From the NCBI RefSeq assembly GCF_004011695.2, contig NC_082408.1, forward strand, positions 915,501 to 979,500: DNA of 64,000 nucleotides. Direction: 5' to 3'. Positions within the stretch are counted from its first letter, which is position 1, and every line of letters begins with the position of its first letter. The position numbers and the translations under genes were made by a program. Source of the stretch: Ascochyta rabiei. Its lineage: Eukaryota; Ascomycota; Dothideomycetes; Pleosporales; Didymellaceae. Below the pieces are notes generated by a model that saw only the letters and a list, made by a program, of their open reading frames with translations, searched no databases and had not been told where the DNA came from. Below, one piece after another: positions 35,945 through 47,303 of the stretch.

Positions 35945-37444
35945 TCATACCTTCAGCTTCTTCTTATCCTTCCCGCCATCCCACTCTCGCTTCCCTTTTG
36001 CATCGGCCTTGTGTCGCTTTGCTTCTTCTAGCGGATCGATCACAAGTAGTTCCTCCTCGTTCTTCCTCTTCCACTCCAGGTCTTTCCCTAGCCTGTCCTT
36101 TGCGAAGCTCAGGGAATGTGACATCCATCCGGCGTCATCATCTGACTCTTCCTCCTCCTCCTTATCCCATGCTTTACATGACTGACATCCTGCAATAAAG
36201 TGCAGATCGCAGATTGCCTCGTCCTCCTCATCCACCTTGCGTCCATTGGTAGCGCCGTCTTTCATCTCAACGTCCTCTGACGCCACAGTTAACTTGTCCT
36301 TCGGTGCCGCCGCAGGCTCTGTCGCTTCTAGCTTCGACTTGAATTTCGACAAAATATCGAGTGTAGCTTGTTCCTGAGCAGCATTGCCACCAGCGCCGCG
36401 CTTCCGCCCACGAGTTGTGGATGTTGGGACCATAGACTCTAGCAACGATTTCTTCTTTGTCTGCTCTGCGTGTTGCGGGCCGGTATTGCGCTTCATTGAG
36501 GCTTTGAGCTCGGCAATTTGTGCATTGACGCGGTCCATCTTTGACTTTTTCTCTGACTCTGGTGATAGCTCTCGTGGCGGCGAGCGCGCCTTTTCCCGAG
36601 GTGGCGATCTTGGCGCTGTTTTTGCTGGTTTGGGAGATGGTGTTCTTGACGGTGATTTTCGAGAAGGCTTGCGAATGGGTATGGCTTTTGACTCGGGAAC
36701 TCTCGTCTTGGGTGGGTCGCTTGAAGCCGCAGCCTGTTCCTCCCCAGCACTGACCAGTTTGGTGTTGAACTTGGCCTTCTTCAACACAGGCGCTGTATCC
36801 TCTCCTTCCTCTCCACCGAAGCTCAGCACGTTCTTTCCAGCCTTCCTCTTCGGCTTCTTGATCTTCTTAGCTTCAGGCCCCGTCCGCTGCGCTACCCTCT
36901 CCCGCTTGACCATGTCTTCGAATGGGTTGAGGATGATCTCAGACCCTGTGACCTTGGTTGGGTACATCGGCCGATCCTCACTACCCTCCGCGATCTCTGC
37001 CTCGGCCATCTTCATAAGGTTGTAGATGGTATCTCCCGCAATCCTGCCGAACATGGTGTTCTTGTCTTGCAACTCTGGCGTTGCAGCCAGGGTGAAAAAG
37101 AACTGACTGCCATTGTCGTCCTTCTTGCCGGTGTTTGCCATTCCCAGCAAACCTCGCCGTGTGTACTTCAACCGACTATGCATCTCATCTTGAAACGGTT
37201 CGCCATCAAAGCTGCTCTCTCCGCCCTGACCGGTACCGGTTGGGTCTCCTCCTTGTATGATGAAGCCCTTCACCAGGCGGTGGAACACGGTATTGTCATA
37301 GTAGCCGTCGAGACATAGCTGTAGAAAGTTGCGCGAGGTGATGGGCGTTTGCTTCGCGAAAAGTTCGATCTCAAGATCGCCGCGAGTGGTATGGAGGAGA
37401 ACTTTCGCGGTCGGATTCGGCTCAAGGTTGTAGGTCGCGCTCAT
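35945..37444 (-). CDS. CWC27: Spliceosomal cyclophilin CWC27-like
   Basis: Single-exon 499-aa protein. The first ~180 residues are a cyclophilin domain (TTRGDLEIELFAKQTP, VFHRLVKGFIIQGGDPTG, GMANTGKKDDNGSQFFFT). At the place where active cyclophilins carry a Trp it reads PELQDKNTMFGRI. This Trp-to-Glu change is typical of CWC27 and suggests weak or no isomerase activity. A long charged Lys/Ser/Pro-rich tail follows. The start at 37444 (MSATYNLEPNPTAKVLLHT) matches the family; the open frame goes 44 codons further, but the extension looks unrelated. Expected in the activated spliceosome. The other strand begins an ALE1-like gene about 330 bp away, so the two share a divergent promoter. Confidence 0.92.
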   Translation of the reverse strand: MSATYNLEPNPTAKVLLHTTRGDLEIELFAKQTPITSRNFLQLCLDGYYDNTVFHRLVKGFIIQGGDPTGTGQGGESSFDGEPFQDEMHSRLKYTRRGLLGMANTGKKDDNGSQFFFTLAATPELQDKNTMFGRIAGDTIYNLMKMAEAEIAEGSEDRPMYPTKVTGSEIILNPFEDMVKRERVAQRTGPEAKKIKKPKRKAGKNVLSFGGEEGEDTAPVLKKAKFNTKLVSAGEEQAAASSDPPKTRVPESKAIPIRKPSRKSPSRTPSPKPAKTAPRSPPREKARSPPRELSPESEKKSKMDRVNAQIAELKASMKRNTGPQHAEQTKKKSLLESMVPTSTTRGRKRGAGGNAAQEQATLDILSKFKSKLEATEPAAAPKDKLTVASEDVEMKDGATNGRKVDEEDEAICDLHFIAGCQSCKAWDKEEEEESDDDAGWMSHSLSFAKDRLGKDLEWKRKNEEELLVIDPLEEAKRHKADAKGKREWDGGKDKKKLKV

Positions 37445-37775
37445 ATTGCTTAAACGTTTGCGTATTTGACAGTATTTTGCGGATGCATTGACCGCGAACT
37501 TTCGCGTGGTGTTGTACATTCTGCCACTGTTCACCGCTTCAACCAGTCCGCTACACCGTTTCCAGTCCAAGCGCACAAAATGCTAGCGTGACGACGTCAC
37601 AGGCTGCTGCCACCTTTACCGTGCCAGGAACCGTCGATATCATTCGTACATCAAACTCAGCTGAACATGTGGATGGCCTTGAGATCATCAACTCCTAATT
37701 GCTCTCAGAAAACCTTCTCTCTCATCTCATCTTGCGCCGCTGAGCAAAATCCTTTACAACACTCAATCGGCGAAG
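37445..37775. promoter_or_regulatory. Divergent promoter region (CWC27-like / ALE1-like)
   Basis: 331 bp between two head-to-head ATGs (37444 minus and 37776 plus). No specific element can be defended. Confidence 0.5.
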
Positions 37776-39718
37776 ATGTTGCCATACATCAATGCGCGTA
37801 CGTTCCAAACATGCCTCGCAACAACGGTACTGACTAACAATATCACGCAGCCTTCGAATATATTGGCAGCTCACTCGGGACGTCAGCAGACGAGCGTAAG
37901 CGTACCTCCAGCCTTGCCCTATCGTACGCTAATACTTCACAGTCAAGCTTGTGTTCTCGTTCTACCTCTCGTATCCGTTGGCTGGAGTTCTCAAGCGGAT
38001 ACCAGACAAATCGCCATGGCAGAAGAACGCTTTCATCATAGCGTAAGGTCTATCCTCTCTCAATCTTGTACCGTTTACTGACACCGCAGTGTTGCAATGT
38101 TTTACCTAGTGGGCCTGTTTGACCTGTGGGATGGTCTTCGAACCATCGTGATCAGCGCTGCCGGCGCCTATGTGATCGCATCCAGGATAGACTCCCCATT
38201 CATGCCATGGATTGGATTCGTCTTCCTGATGGGACACATGTCTATAAATCACATCTACCGCCAATATGTCAACAACGCATCAGCAGTCGACATCTCTGGT
38301 GCACAGATGGTCCTCGTCATGAAACTTACAGCTTTCTGCTGGAATGTACAAGACGGGCGTCTTCAAGATTCAGAGCTGTCGGACTTCCAGAAAGAGCACG
38401 CTGTTAGGACTATTCCTAACATCCTCGACTACGCTGGCTACGTACTTTTCTTTCCTGGTTTCATGGCTGGTCCTGCATTCGATTACTGCGATTACAGCCA
38501 GTACATCACAACTACCATGTTCGCGTTACCTCCAGGCACGGACCCTTCTAAGGCGCCACCCACAAGGAAAAAGCGCAGGATCCCTCGCAGTGGCCGTCCA
38601 GCTGCCATCAAAGCGGTTTATGGCACACTTTGGATCGTTGCATTTCTCAAGTTCTCTGGTTGGTATTATCCCTCCTTCTTCCTCAGCGACGAGTATATGA
38701 AGTACGGCTTCTTGCGCAGAGTCTGGCAGCTGTACATGCTTGGTCTTACTACTCGTATGAAGTACTACGGCGTTTGGAGTCTTTCTGAGGGCGCTTGTAT
38801 TCTTTCTGGTATCGGATACAACGGTCTTGATGCGAAGACTGGACGCGCGAAATGGGACCGCCTCACAAACATTCGACCCATTGCCATCGAGACAGCTCAG
38901 AACACACGCGCATTCCTAGGCGAATGGAACATCAACACCAATCTGTGGTTGCGGAACTACATGTACCTTCGTGTGACGCCTAAGGGACAGAAGCCCGGCT
39001 TCGGCGCTACACTGGCCACGTTCGTCACCAGCGCCTTCTGGCATGGTTTCTACCCAGGCTACTACATGGCCTTTATTCTGGCTGCTCTCCTTCAAGCTGC
39101 TGCAAAGAGTAGGTTCTCAATCTTTCGAAGCATCCTGGGCTAATAGTTGTAGATGGCCGACGCATGGTGCGCCCTCTCTTTCTTGCCGCAGACGGTAAAA
39201 CGGACCTGTCAACTAAGGTCTACTATGACGTTTTTACGTTCCTTCTTACACAACTGGCTTTCTCTTTCACTGTCGCCCCGTTCATCCTGCTTGGATTCTC
39301 CGATACGCTGAAGGTTTGGGCACGGGTTTATTTCTACACACTCATCGGCGTCGCCGGCTGCTTTGGCCTGTTCTCTCGTTCTCTGCCCTTCCGCAAGCAG
39401 CTTCAACAGCGCCAGTCTGTACGGACAACGCCAACATCTGCCGTTGATCTTGACGTGTCCAACATTGAGCAGATTGCAAAGGAAGAGATCAAAAAGGACA
39501 ATCTCACAAGGACGAACTCAATGGCCAGCACCAGCACCAGCACCAGCAGGAGGGCGCCTACGTTAGGCATTGCAGACGACCCAGAAGCGGAGCTCGATGC
39601 CATCGTGGCCCAAGTCAAGCGAGAGATAACAGACCGCAAGCGGCGAGGAAGCGCACTTCAGGGTTTTGATGTCAAGAAGGCAATCCAGGAGAAGATTAAA
39701 GACTTCAAAAGTAGCTAA
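37776..39718 (+). CDS. ALE1: MBOAT lysophospholipid acyltransferase (ALE1-like)
   Basis: 583-aa multispanning ER enzyme that re-acylates lysophospholipids with acyl-CoA. Exons are 37776-37797, 37851-37895, 37943-38042, 38090-39108 and 39153-39718; introns are 44-53 nt and phases agree. N-terminal helices include PFEYIGSSLG and FYLSYPLAGVLKRIPDK. Family motifs: GHMSINHIYRQY, FPGFMAGPAFDYCDY, EWNINTNLWLRNYMYLRV and SAFWHGFYPGYYMAFIL with the MBOAT active His. The C-terminal cytosolic tail is charged, with an STSTSTSRR run. The 22-nt first exon is supported only by phase and by homology of the joined start. Confidence 0.94.
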
Positions 39719-41513
39719 GAGGTCTGAGGTTGGAAGTGGGACGGAGTAAGCGGCTGACGGCCTTTGGAGAGTCAGCCTTGCACGAGCATATTGAAATGAG
39801 AGACTGGGAAAGGCGCAACCCGTCCGAACTGGGGAGAATCGCGCTCATGCATAATACAATCACCAATGTATCAATTCGCTTCCTGCAACGATTCATCGTC
39901 TCAGCTCGCAGCATTCTCTCGCTCTTTGGTTCCTCATTCAAGGGGTAAAGGGGTGAACGCGTGATTTGGCATGGCACTGTCTGTTGTTCGAAGTTCACTG
40001 GGTACTCGCCCAGCCAGCAGTATGACCATGGAACAAGTCAGTTTCCGCATTGCTCGGCTCGCGAATCATCAATGAACGATTGCGAGCCACACCGGCGAAC
40101 GGCGATGGAAGCGCTCGACCAGTACTTCGCACGAACCTGATCGCCTCCGAGGACCAAGAAGAAGGATCTCCTCTCTATCTGTGTTCAGGCGTAGGTACCC
40201 GACCTCGCTCCTTGGACCTCAACAAACGTAAATATCCAAATCGAACACATCTCACTGAACCGCGGCCAAGTTAGACGCAGAAGGATCAGCATCTCACCCT
40301 TTCGATAGCCAGCCCTGAGTCGTGTGGTGTGGTTCGATTGAATCGAGCCAACACATCGCAGCTAAGCGTTTGGCGACATCGCTCGCGCCGCACGCATCGG
40401 AGTTTAGTTCTCCAAGCGACAGCAGGATGAGCCATGTTGTTGAGCGAGCGGCATCCTATAACGGCGTTGCCTCGCACTCACCATCCGCACAGTCCACGCA
40501 ATCTCCTCGAATCATAGGGTCGACTCACTGTCGCCATGTGGTATGGTTTCCGGTCAGGCGTCAAGGGTTCCCAACCGGGAGCAGGGTTGAGCCTCTGGGT
40601 GGGGAGTGAGTGTATTTTGACCCCGTCGTTCGTTAGTGCGCGTGAAGGCTGTGTCATGGCAGGTCGAAACCACCCGACGCAACCACTGCCGTGAGCTAGC
40701 GAGAGAGTAGCTTCTGTCAACACGTGGTTCCGCATGCGGAGCGTCCTGACGTTGTTGACCCCCAGAGATGGATTTGAACAAGAGGCACGAGTCGCGACAA
40801 TTAGCAAACAGGGAAGGTGTCCGGGAGCAACAAATCTGGACTTCAGGATGCTCGATTCAAATCGGCCCGGCGTCGATCGATCTGCAGGGATACTTGACGC
40901 CGAACTGCATCCTACACAGGATCCGCACCACGACAAGCGATGAGTGGTTCAGACTCGGCAGCGCCTCGTAGTTTCCTCATATCCGGGATGATGGGATTCG
41001 GGGCAGACGGCTCCCGCCTGTGCAGCTCGCCCACCTCCGTCCACGCATTGCACTATATAGCTGGAGTCGGTTAGACGGCCGGCGCCGCATCTCGTCCGTT
41101 GGCGCCAGAGCATATCCACTGCGCGTGGCCAACCGGATTGTCGTGTCGAATTGAAAAGCGGAAGGGCCGGACACCATCTCCACCCGCTTACAGCGATGAG
41201 CCTAGCTGCAGCGCCAAACGCACTATGTTGGGTGTCAAAATGTCGCGGAGGGCACTGCGCGCCTTGAGCTCCTCTGGCCCCAGAATGCGTAGCAACATCG
41301 GACGCTCCACGAGTTGGACGTCTTAAGACCCTTATTGCGCATCGCGCGGTCTTGTCGGGAGGATCGTGTTCCTCTTTGCTCTTCCCCGCACTCCATGATC
41401 CTTCATCAGACGCTTCTGGTCTCTGTTTGATTTTTTTTTTTGATACATTTGTGCGCCGCATGCTTGTCCCTATACATCTGTGAGCAGGGCTACGCGACGT
41501 TCCCGCTGCAACC
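39719..41513. other. 1.8-kb spacer, no recognised gene
   Basis: Many short frames on both strands but none with a domain, good codon pattern or matching splice sites. A T-run at about 41432-41441 lies about 70 nt before the next ATG. No tRNA-like B box seen. Confidence 0.5.
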
Positions 41514-42782
41514 ATGGGCGTCCCTGACAATGGGCCGCTCATCGTGGGTGTGACATGGTGGCTGACGTTCCTCTGCGGAGGGTTCCTAGCATTGCGGATA
41601 TACGCAAAGTTGAGTCGCAGGCAAGGCCTGTGGTGGGACGATCACATCCTCATCGCTTCATGGGTCAGTAGCAAGCCATGTTAGCTGCGTTGCCTACTGA
41701 CATGTGTAGTTTCTGCTCCTAATCGAAGCCATACTTACACAGATGGGCCAGCTGCTTGGATTTGGGAGACGAATCAAAGACATCGACCCCGACAACATCA
41801 TGACCATTATACTGTGGACATCTATCGGGGCCTCGATCTCCTGCTTTGCGTCGACCTTGTCCAAGATTTCCTTCGGCGCAACGCTGCTACGACTCACGTC
41901 CGGGCCGCTTCGATGGTTCGTCTGGTTTTGCACCGCCACGCTCTTCCTCTTCATGCTCCCGTCTGCCTTTATCATCTGGGTACAGTGCACGCCCGTTGAG
42001 AAGACGTGGGACTCGACAGTCGAAGGGAAGTGCTGGGACCCCACAATCACCGTCAACTACGGCATCTTCAACGCGGCATGGTGCGCAACGGCCGACATTG
42101 CGCTCGCGCTCGTCCCGTGGAAACTGGTATGGGGCCTGCAGCTGCGGCTGCGGGAGAAGATTGGCGTCGGCATCGCCATGAGCATGGGGATTCTGTATGT
42201 GGACCTCTCGCTCATGCTCAATGCACAGACTAACACCCTCCCAGCGCCGGCGTCTGTGCGATTGCAAAGGGCGTGTACCTGATCCAGCTGCGCCAGGGGG
42301 ACTTTTCGTACAACGGCAAAGACGTAACCATCTGGACGGCGGTCGAGACGGCCGTGGCCATCATCGGCGCCTCGATCCCCGTGCTGCGCGTCTTCTTCCG
42401 CGAAAAGGTCGCGTCCTACAGCAACTCGCGCGGCCGCTCCATGGCGCCGAGCACACACCAGCACATTCCAAGCACGCCAGCGACGACGCGGCGGAGCATT
42501 GCGCTCAGCTCCATGGCGCCGAACAGGGACAAGGACGGCGTGTGGACGCGCATCGAGCCGATTGACGAATGGAGCGAGCATGTGCGCAGCGTGGCGAGCG
42601 TGCGGAGCGCGGGCGAGAGGAGCGATGAGGAGATCGGCATAGCCATCACCGACGGCGGGCGAGGGGGCAGCCAAGAGGGCAACCAAGAGGGCCTCTGGCA
42701 GAAAACGACGACAACGAGGACCATGGCCGATGGAGAGCGGGAAGCTGGCCGCGATGGGAGAGGCACGAGCTGGCTCATCTAG
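41514..42782 (+). CDS. PTH11-like integral membrane protein (rhodopsin-domain family)
   Basis: 390-aa seven-helix protein. Exons are 41514-41663, 41710-42194 and 42245-42782, in phase. The start MGVPDNGPLIVGVTWWLTFL is followed by LRIYAKLSRRQGLWWDDHIL, the family's first loop. Then come the helix-rich core with FIIWVQCTPVEKTWDSTVEG, CWDPTITVNYGIFNAAWCAT and LVPWKLVWGLQLRLREKIGV, and after intron 2 AGVCAIAKGVYLI. The last ~130 residues form a long, polar cytosolic tail. This is the second member of the family in the window, different from the one at 1-937. The ligand is unknown. Confidence 0.9.
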
Positions 42783-43560
42783 CCGTGACTCGCGGCGAGT
42801 CGAGCAGCAAGCCATACGTTCGGTTTCGTCCAGTTTGATTGCAGCGTTCAATTGCTAGATATCCCCATCCCGGCGTTTCGTTTCGGTCTAGCGTCCGTGC
42901 AGTCTACTGCAGATACAGAAACAACATTCAGCATCCTTCCGCACCACGCATCTACAAGCGCAGGGACAGAACACGCGTAGGTCAGCGCGTAGATCTGCTC
43001 ACTGCTGCAGGAAGTGATCTGTCGTTGGATACCCGCGTTGTCCTCGATCCACCGAGAATCCTCGCACGCAAGCGTACGAGTGGCAGAGGTGATTGATGCC
43101 CTAGTTGGTCTGTGGTAGCATCTTGGTGGATTCCATCTTGATGGATTCGATGCTAGGCTAGGCTTTTGTGTGAACTTACCATCTTCATATGCGGCGGTGA
43201 GATTGAAAGTGGGTAGGTGGAGAGGGGATGTAGCCTACCTTTCCATCATTGCTGGGGTGTGGTGGGCGGTGGGCGGTGGGAGTAGAGGGGAGGAAGAGAT
43301 TGTGTTGAAGTGTAAGTGTAAGTGTTTGAATGATGCTACAGAGACGAATAGTGGGTCCAGAAAAGCAGCATCGAGGACCGTACCCTGCCCAACACAAAGT
43401 CGCAAGAATGGTGACGCCGTGAACGCCTGTCGGAGCCGTGGTCTCTGTGGCTGGGTTTCAGACCTGGACTCTTTCGCTTCGGCTCAACTCTCTTTCCCAT
43501 CAACCGATCAAGACGTGGCCAGAATTGGAGAAGAACAGATGAAAAATCGCTTCACGTGTC
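42783..43560. other. Spacer downstream of receptor and CENP-A genes
   Basis: About 780 bp between the two convergent stops. No gene supported. Confidence 0.5.
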
Positions 43561-44126
43561 TTAGACTGGCGCGCCCCAGGCGGCTCGTAACCGCCTCGCG
43601 AGCTGGATGTCCTTTTGCTGGATGGTGACGCGCTTGGCGTGGATGGCGCACAGGTTGGCGTCGTGGAAGAGGTTGACGAGGAAGGCCTCGGTGGCTTCTT
43701 GCAGGGCGAAGAGGGCTTGCGACTGCCACCTGTTCGGGCCATCTTCGCCGGTGACGGATTGAGCGATTTCACGGACCTAGTGTATAGTGTCAGCTTGGTT
43801 TTCTTCTTTCTCTGTTTGGTGTTGTTTAGGAAGTGCGCGTATTGTTTAGGAAGTGCGCGTGTTGTTTAGGCAATGCGCCTTGGCAGACTCACCAGGCGCT
43901 GAAAGGGCAGCTTCAGCAGCAGCAGGTCCGTTGTCTTCTGGTACTTGCGGATCTCGCGCAGCGCAACGGTGCCGGGCTTGTAGCGCTTGGTGCGCTTGGG
44001 CGCGGGGCCTGGTGCGCCCAGTCGCTTCGCGCTCTCGCGCCGGCTGCCGGTCGAGGCGCGTGAGCTGCCGCCGCGCGAGGGACGGGCCTTGTTCTTGCGG
44101 CCGACAACGGGCGACTTGGGCGGCAT
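43561..44126 (-). CDS. CSE4: Centromeric histone H3 variant CENP-A (Cse4/CenH3)
   Basis: 149-aa histone that replaces H3 in centromeric nucleosomes. Two exons (44126-43893 and 43776-43561) with a 116-nt intron, phase 0. The basic N-tail ([16 protein letters not shown]) is shorter than in H3-like tails with Lys4/9 context and diverges from H3. Histone fold: [28 protein letters not shown], then REIAQSV, the longer loop 1 [10 protein letters not shown] (two residues more than H3), [42 protein letters not shown] and a divergent C-terminus GAPV. The extended loop 1 and unusual tail separate it from canonical H3. The unusually long intron for this window holds a tandem repeat. Confidence 0.95.
43821..43880. 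repeat. 3 x 20-bp tandem repeat in the CENP-A intron
   Basis: Units TTGTTTAGGAAGTGCGCGT preceded by G or A; the first two copies are nearly identical, the third diverges at its end. Lies within the intron 43777-43892 and explains its length. Confidence 0.9.
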
Positions 44127-44529
44127 GGCGGGCGTGGTGAGGGGAGGGTTGGTGGGTGGGTGCGGCGGCGGTGGTGGTGGTGGTGGTGGTGGTGCAGAGA
44201 GGCCGCGGCGCGTCCAGTGCGCGTCCAGTCGCGTCGGCGGGAGGGGTGGAGTGGCGTGCTATGGTCGAATAATGCTTGCGAGGTGGCGATGGGACGGCGA
44301 TGGCGATGGCGACAGCAGGTCAGCGGTGGGAAACGGGCGTGCAGGCGCGCGGGTGGCCGTGCGGCATGCTGTGGCGCGGGATTGTGGTGTTGCGCTGCAA
44401 TCGGGAATCGGGAGTCGGGAATCGGGGGGGCTGGAGGCTTCGTGCCGGCGCAGAGGGCGCAGAGGAGCTTGGACACAACATGAGCACGATCTGATTACGT
44501 AGCCTCACCCAGCTCGCCCAGCATCCGGC
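44127..44529. promoter_or_regulatory. Divergent spacer CENP-A / derlin
   Basis: About 400 bp, GC-rich, with a GGT run at about 44169-44195. Expected to contain both promoters. Poly-Gly/Trp reading frames here are low-complexity artefacts. Confidence 0.4.
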
Positions 44530-44718
44530 ATGCCCGAGGCACCTTCACGGCGTCTTCACTCTCCGCCGCCCACCGCCCACCGTCCACCGCCCACCGCCCT
44601 CTGCCCTCTGCCCTCTGCCTTCTGGAGTGTACAAGCGCAGTGTCTGGCCTGCTTTTCACGCCCTGACCTGTACAGCACCTGCGTCAGCAGCACCAGCAGC
44701 ACCAGCACCACCACCACC

Positions 44719-44905
44719 ACCACCACCACTACCACCACCACTACCACCACCACTACCACCACCACTACCACCACCACTACCACCACCACTACCACCACCA
44801 CTACCACCACCACTACCACCACCACTACCACCACCACTACCACCACCACTACCACCACCACTACCACCACCACTACCACCACCACCACTACTACCACCAC
44901 CACCT
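44719..44905. repeat. 12-bp minisatellite before the derlin start
   Basis: About 13 near-perfect copies of ACTACCACCACC with ACC-rich margins, ending about 12 nt before the derlin ATG at 44917. The repeat keeps one plus-strand frame open as poly-Thr. Confidence 0.93.
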
Positions 44906-44916
44906 CCCCCTCCATC

Positions 44917-45721
44917 ATGGCAGCGCTGCAGGGCGCGGACGGCTTCATGGGCGGTTTCCCGCTCGAGCAGTGGTTCTACGAGATGCCCGTGTGCACGCGC
45001 TGGTGGATGACGGCCGCCCTGAGCGCCTCGGTTCTGGTCCAGTGCCACATCATCTCGCCCTTTCAGCTCTTCTACAGCGTGCGTGCCGTCTTCTTCCGGA
45101 GTCAGGTATGTTTTTTGATATTCCTCTTGCACTACCTTTACTACACCTCTACACACCACGCCAATACTCACCACCCGTAGTACTGGCGCCTCTTCACCAC
45201 CTTCTTCTACTTCGGCCCCCTCTCCCTCGACCTGCTCTACCACATCTTCTTCCTCCAACGCTACTCGCGCCTGCTGGAAGAGAGCTCCGGCCGCTCCCCC
45301 GCCCACTTCTCCTGGCTGCTCGCCTTTGCCTCGACCCTGCTGCTGTGCATCGCCCCCATGTTCAGCATGGCCTTCCTCGGCAGCGCCCTCAGCAGCACCC
45401 TCATCTACATCTGGAGCCGCAAGAACCCCGACACCATGCTCAGCTTCCTGGGCCTGCTCGTCTTCAAGGCCCCCTACCTGCCCTGGGTCCTGCTGGGCTT
45501 CAGCGTCGTCATGCACGGCACCGTGCCCAAGGACGAGATGTGTGGTATTGTCGTTGGCCACAGTACGTCCTGACGTCCCTGCACGGAATCTCGAGCTAAC
45601 GCCCCCAGTCTGGTACTACTTCACCGACATCTTCCCGTCCCTCTACAACGGCCGCAGTCCCCTCAACCCGCCCGCCTGGTGGATCCGCCTGTTCGACGGC
45701 GCCCCACCACCCACCGAGTAG
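44917..45721 (+). CDS. DER1: Derlin (Der1-like) ER-associated degradation protein
   Basis: 227-aa rhomboid-like pseudoprotease of the ER membrane that helps retrotranslocate misfolded proteins. Exons are 44917-45105, 45181-45562 and 45609-45721, in phase. Typical N-terminus: PLEQWFYEMPVCTRWWMTAA, then FYSVRAVFFRSQ joined to YWRLFTTFFYFGPLSLDLLY. C-terminal part: FLGLLVFKAPYLPWVLLGFS and GHIWYYFTDIFP-type segment. The rhomboid Ser/His pair is not seen. The ATG at 44917 fits the family. An in-frame upstream ATG at 44530 would add 129 residues made mostly of the poly-Thr repeat, which I consider unlikely. Confidence 0.93.
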
Positions 45722-46207
45722 GCGCACGTGGGCGGCGTAGACGGCGTGGATGGCGACGATAGCATGTCGTTCCCGCCCTGTACGTCCTGCATGCATGCAT
45801 TTTGGCGTTTGGCGACTACCCGCGGCCTCGAGATACCCTAGTTCCGCAAATGATAGACAGTACCCGCTAGCCCGTCTAGTCCCTCACTACTCCCACCAGC
45901 CCACTACACTTCTCATCAACCATCTCCCCAATCTCTGCTTGGCACCCAATCACTTTGCACACGTTCCTGCCGCGCATTGGCCAGATCTGTCATCTGCGCC
46001 AAGCTCCTGCCTGATCCGGTTAGCATCCCCGCGGACCCGCCTAGCAAGCCTCGTGCATCCACTGATAGGTACCCCGGATCTTGGAAGCTATCCTGTGGCC
46101 ACGGACGGACATGGCCGATGTCGTTGATAGTGCGTGCACGCCTGTACTAGTATATAGTGCCATCTATCTGCTGTTGTCCAGCTCATCACTAGCATCGACA
46201 AGTCACA
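45722..46207. promoter_or_regulatory. Promoter region of the S1/P1 nuclease gene
   Basis: 486 bp. Contains TATATAG at 46151-46157, 51 nt before the ATG. No gene supported. Confidence 0.45.
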
Positions 46208-47303
46208 ATGGTCCACCTCAAGTCTACACTCCTAGCTAGCATGGCTGCGGCGCCCTCTGCGTACGCATGGGGCTCTCTGGGTAACAATACCTCTCCAACC
46301 TGCAAGACGTGTATTCATGCCAACAGGTCACACCACCGTGGCCTACATCGCCCAGAACCTCGTCTCGCCGGACACCAAACAGTTCGCCCAGCGCATTCTG
46401 AGCGACACCTCGGCTTCGTACCTCGCCAACGTGGCTACCTGGGTGCGTACGCTCCGAGAGACAGCCTGCAACCACTGACACGGTCAGGCCGACAGCTACC
46501 GCTACACTGCCGAGGGCACCTTCAGCGCGCCCCTCCACTTCATCGACGCCCTGGACTCGCCCCCCAAGCAGTGCAACGTCAACTACGACCGTGACTGCCC
46601 GGAAGAAGGCTGCATCGTGTCCGCCATCGCCAACTACTCGACCCGCGCCGTCACCGAGGACGTCGGCCTCGCTGAGCAGCAAAAGGCGCTCAAATGGGTC
46701 ATCCACTTTGTCGGCGACATCCACCAGCCGCTGCACGTCGAGAACCTCGAAGTCGGCGGCAACCTCGTCAACGTGACCTTCAACGGCGCGCGCACCAACC
46801 TGCACGCCGCATGGGACACGGCCATCCCACAGAAGCTGGCCGGCAACTACTCGCTCGCCAACGCCCAAAAGTGGGCCAACACGCTCACCAAAGAGATCAA
46901 AACCGGATCCTACAGCAAGGAGAGCAAGACGTGGTCCAAGGGCCTCGAAGCCAAGGAGCCCGTCGACAGCGCCATGGTCTGGGCCTCGGACGCCAACAGC
47001 TTCGTCTGCACCACCGTCGTCCCCAACGGCCCCGACGCCGTCCGCAACCAGGAACTCAGCGGCGCCTACTACGAGTCCGTCATCCCCGTCGTGCAGAAGC
47101 AGATCGCCAAGGCCGGCTTCCGCCTCGCGGCCTGGCTGGACGCCATCGTCGAGAATGCAGGCGAGGGCGTGGCCAAGGGTGACGACGGCAAGTACGGGCT
47201 CAGCAAGAGGGAGTTTGCGTTTGAGGCGTGGCAGCTGGATGCCAAGGCCAAGCGCGCGGCGTTTGGCCCTGATTGCGGGTGTGGCGAGGAGCATGCTCAC
47301 TAG
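46208..47303 (+). CDS. Secreted S1/P1-type nuclease
   Basis: 334-aa secreted zinc nuclease that cuts single-stranded DNA and RNA and removes 3' phosphates. Exons are 46208-46280, 46327-46442 and 46488-47303, in phase. The signal peptide (about 1-19) ends AYA, so mature Trp20 would be the first zinc ligand, as usual. Other ligands are visible in GHTTVAYIA (His), WADSYRY (Asp), FSAPLHFIDA (His) and HFVGDIHQPLHVE (His, Asp, His), followed by GGNL and LHAAWDTAI. Cys pairs in CNVNYDRDC and the C-terminal CGCGEEHAH. Likely roles are nutrient scavenging from nucleic acids or interaction with hosts; the first is family knowledge, the second is speculation. Confidence 0.94.

Noticed and set aside
39719..41513. 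Search for tRNA or other RNA genes in the large spacer
   Set aside because: No convincing A and B boxes or cloverleaf seen by eye; a covariance-model scan would be needed.
44556..45561. Long minus-strand Gly/Val-rich frames over the derlin gene
   Set aside because: Antisense to the derlin exons and the ACC minisatellite; low complexity, no domain.
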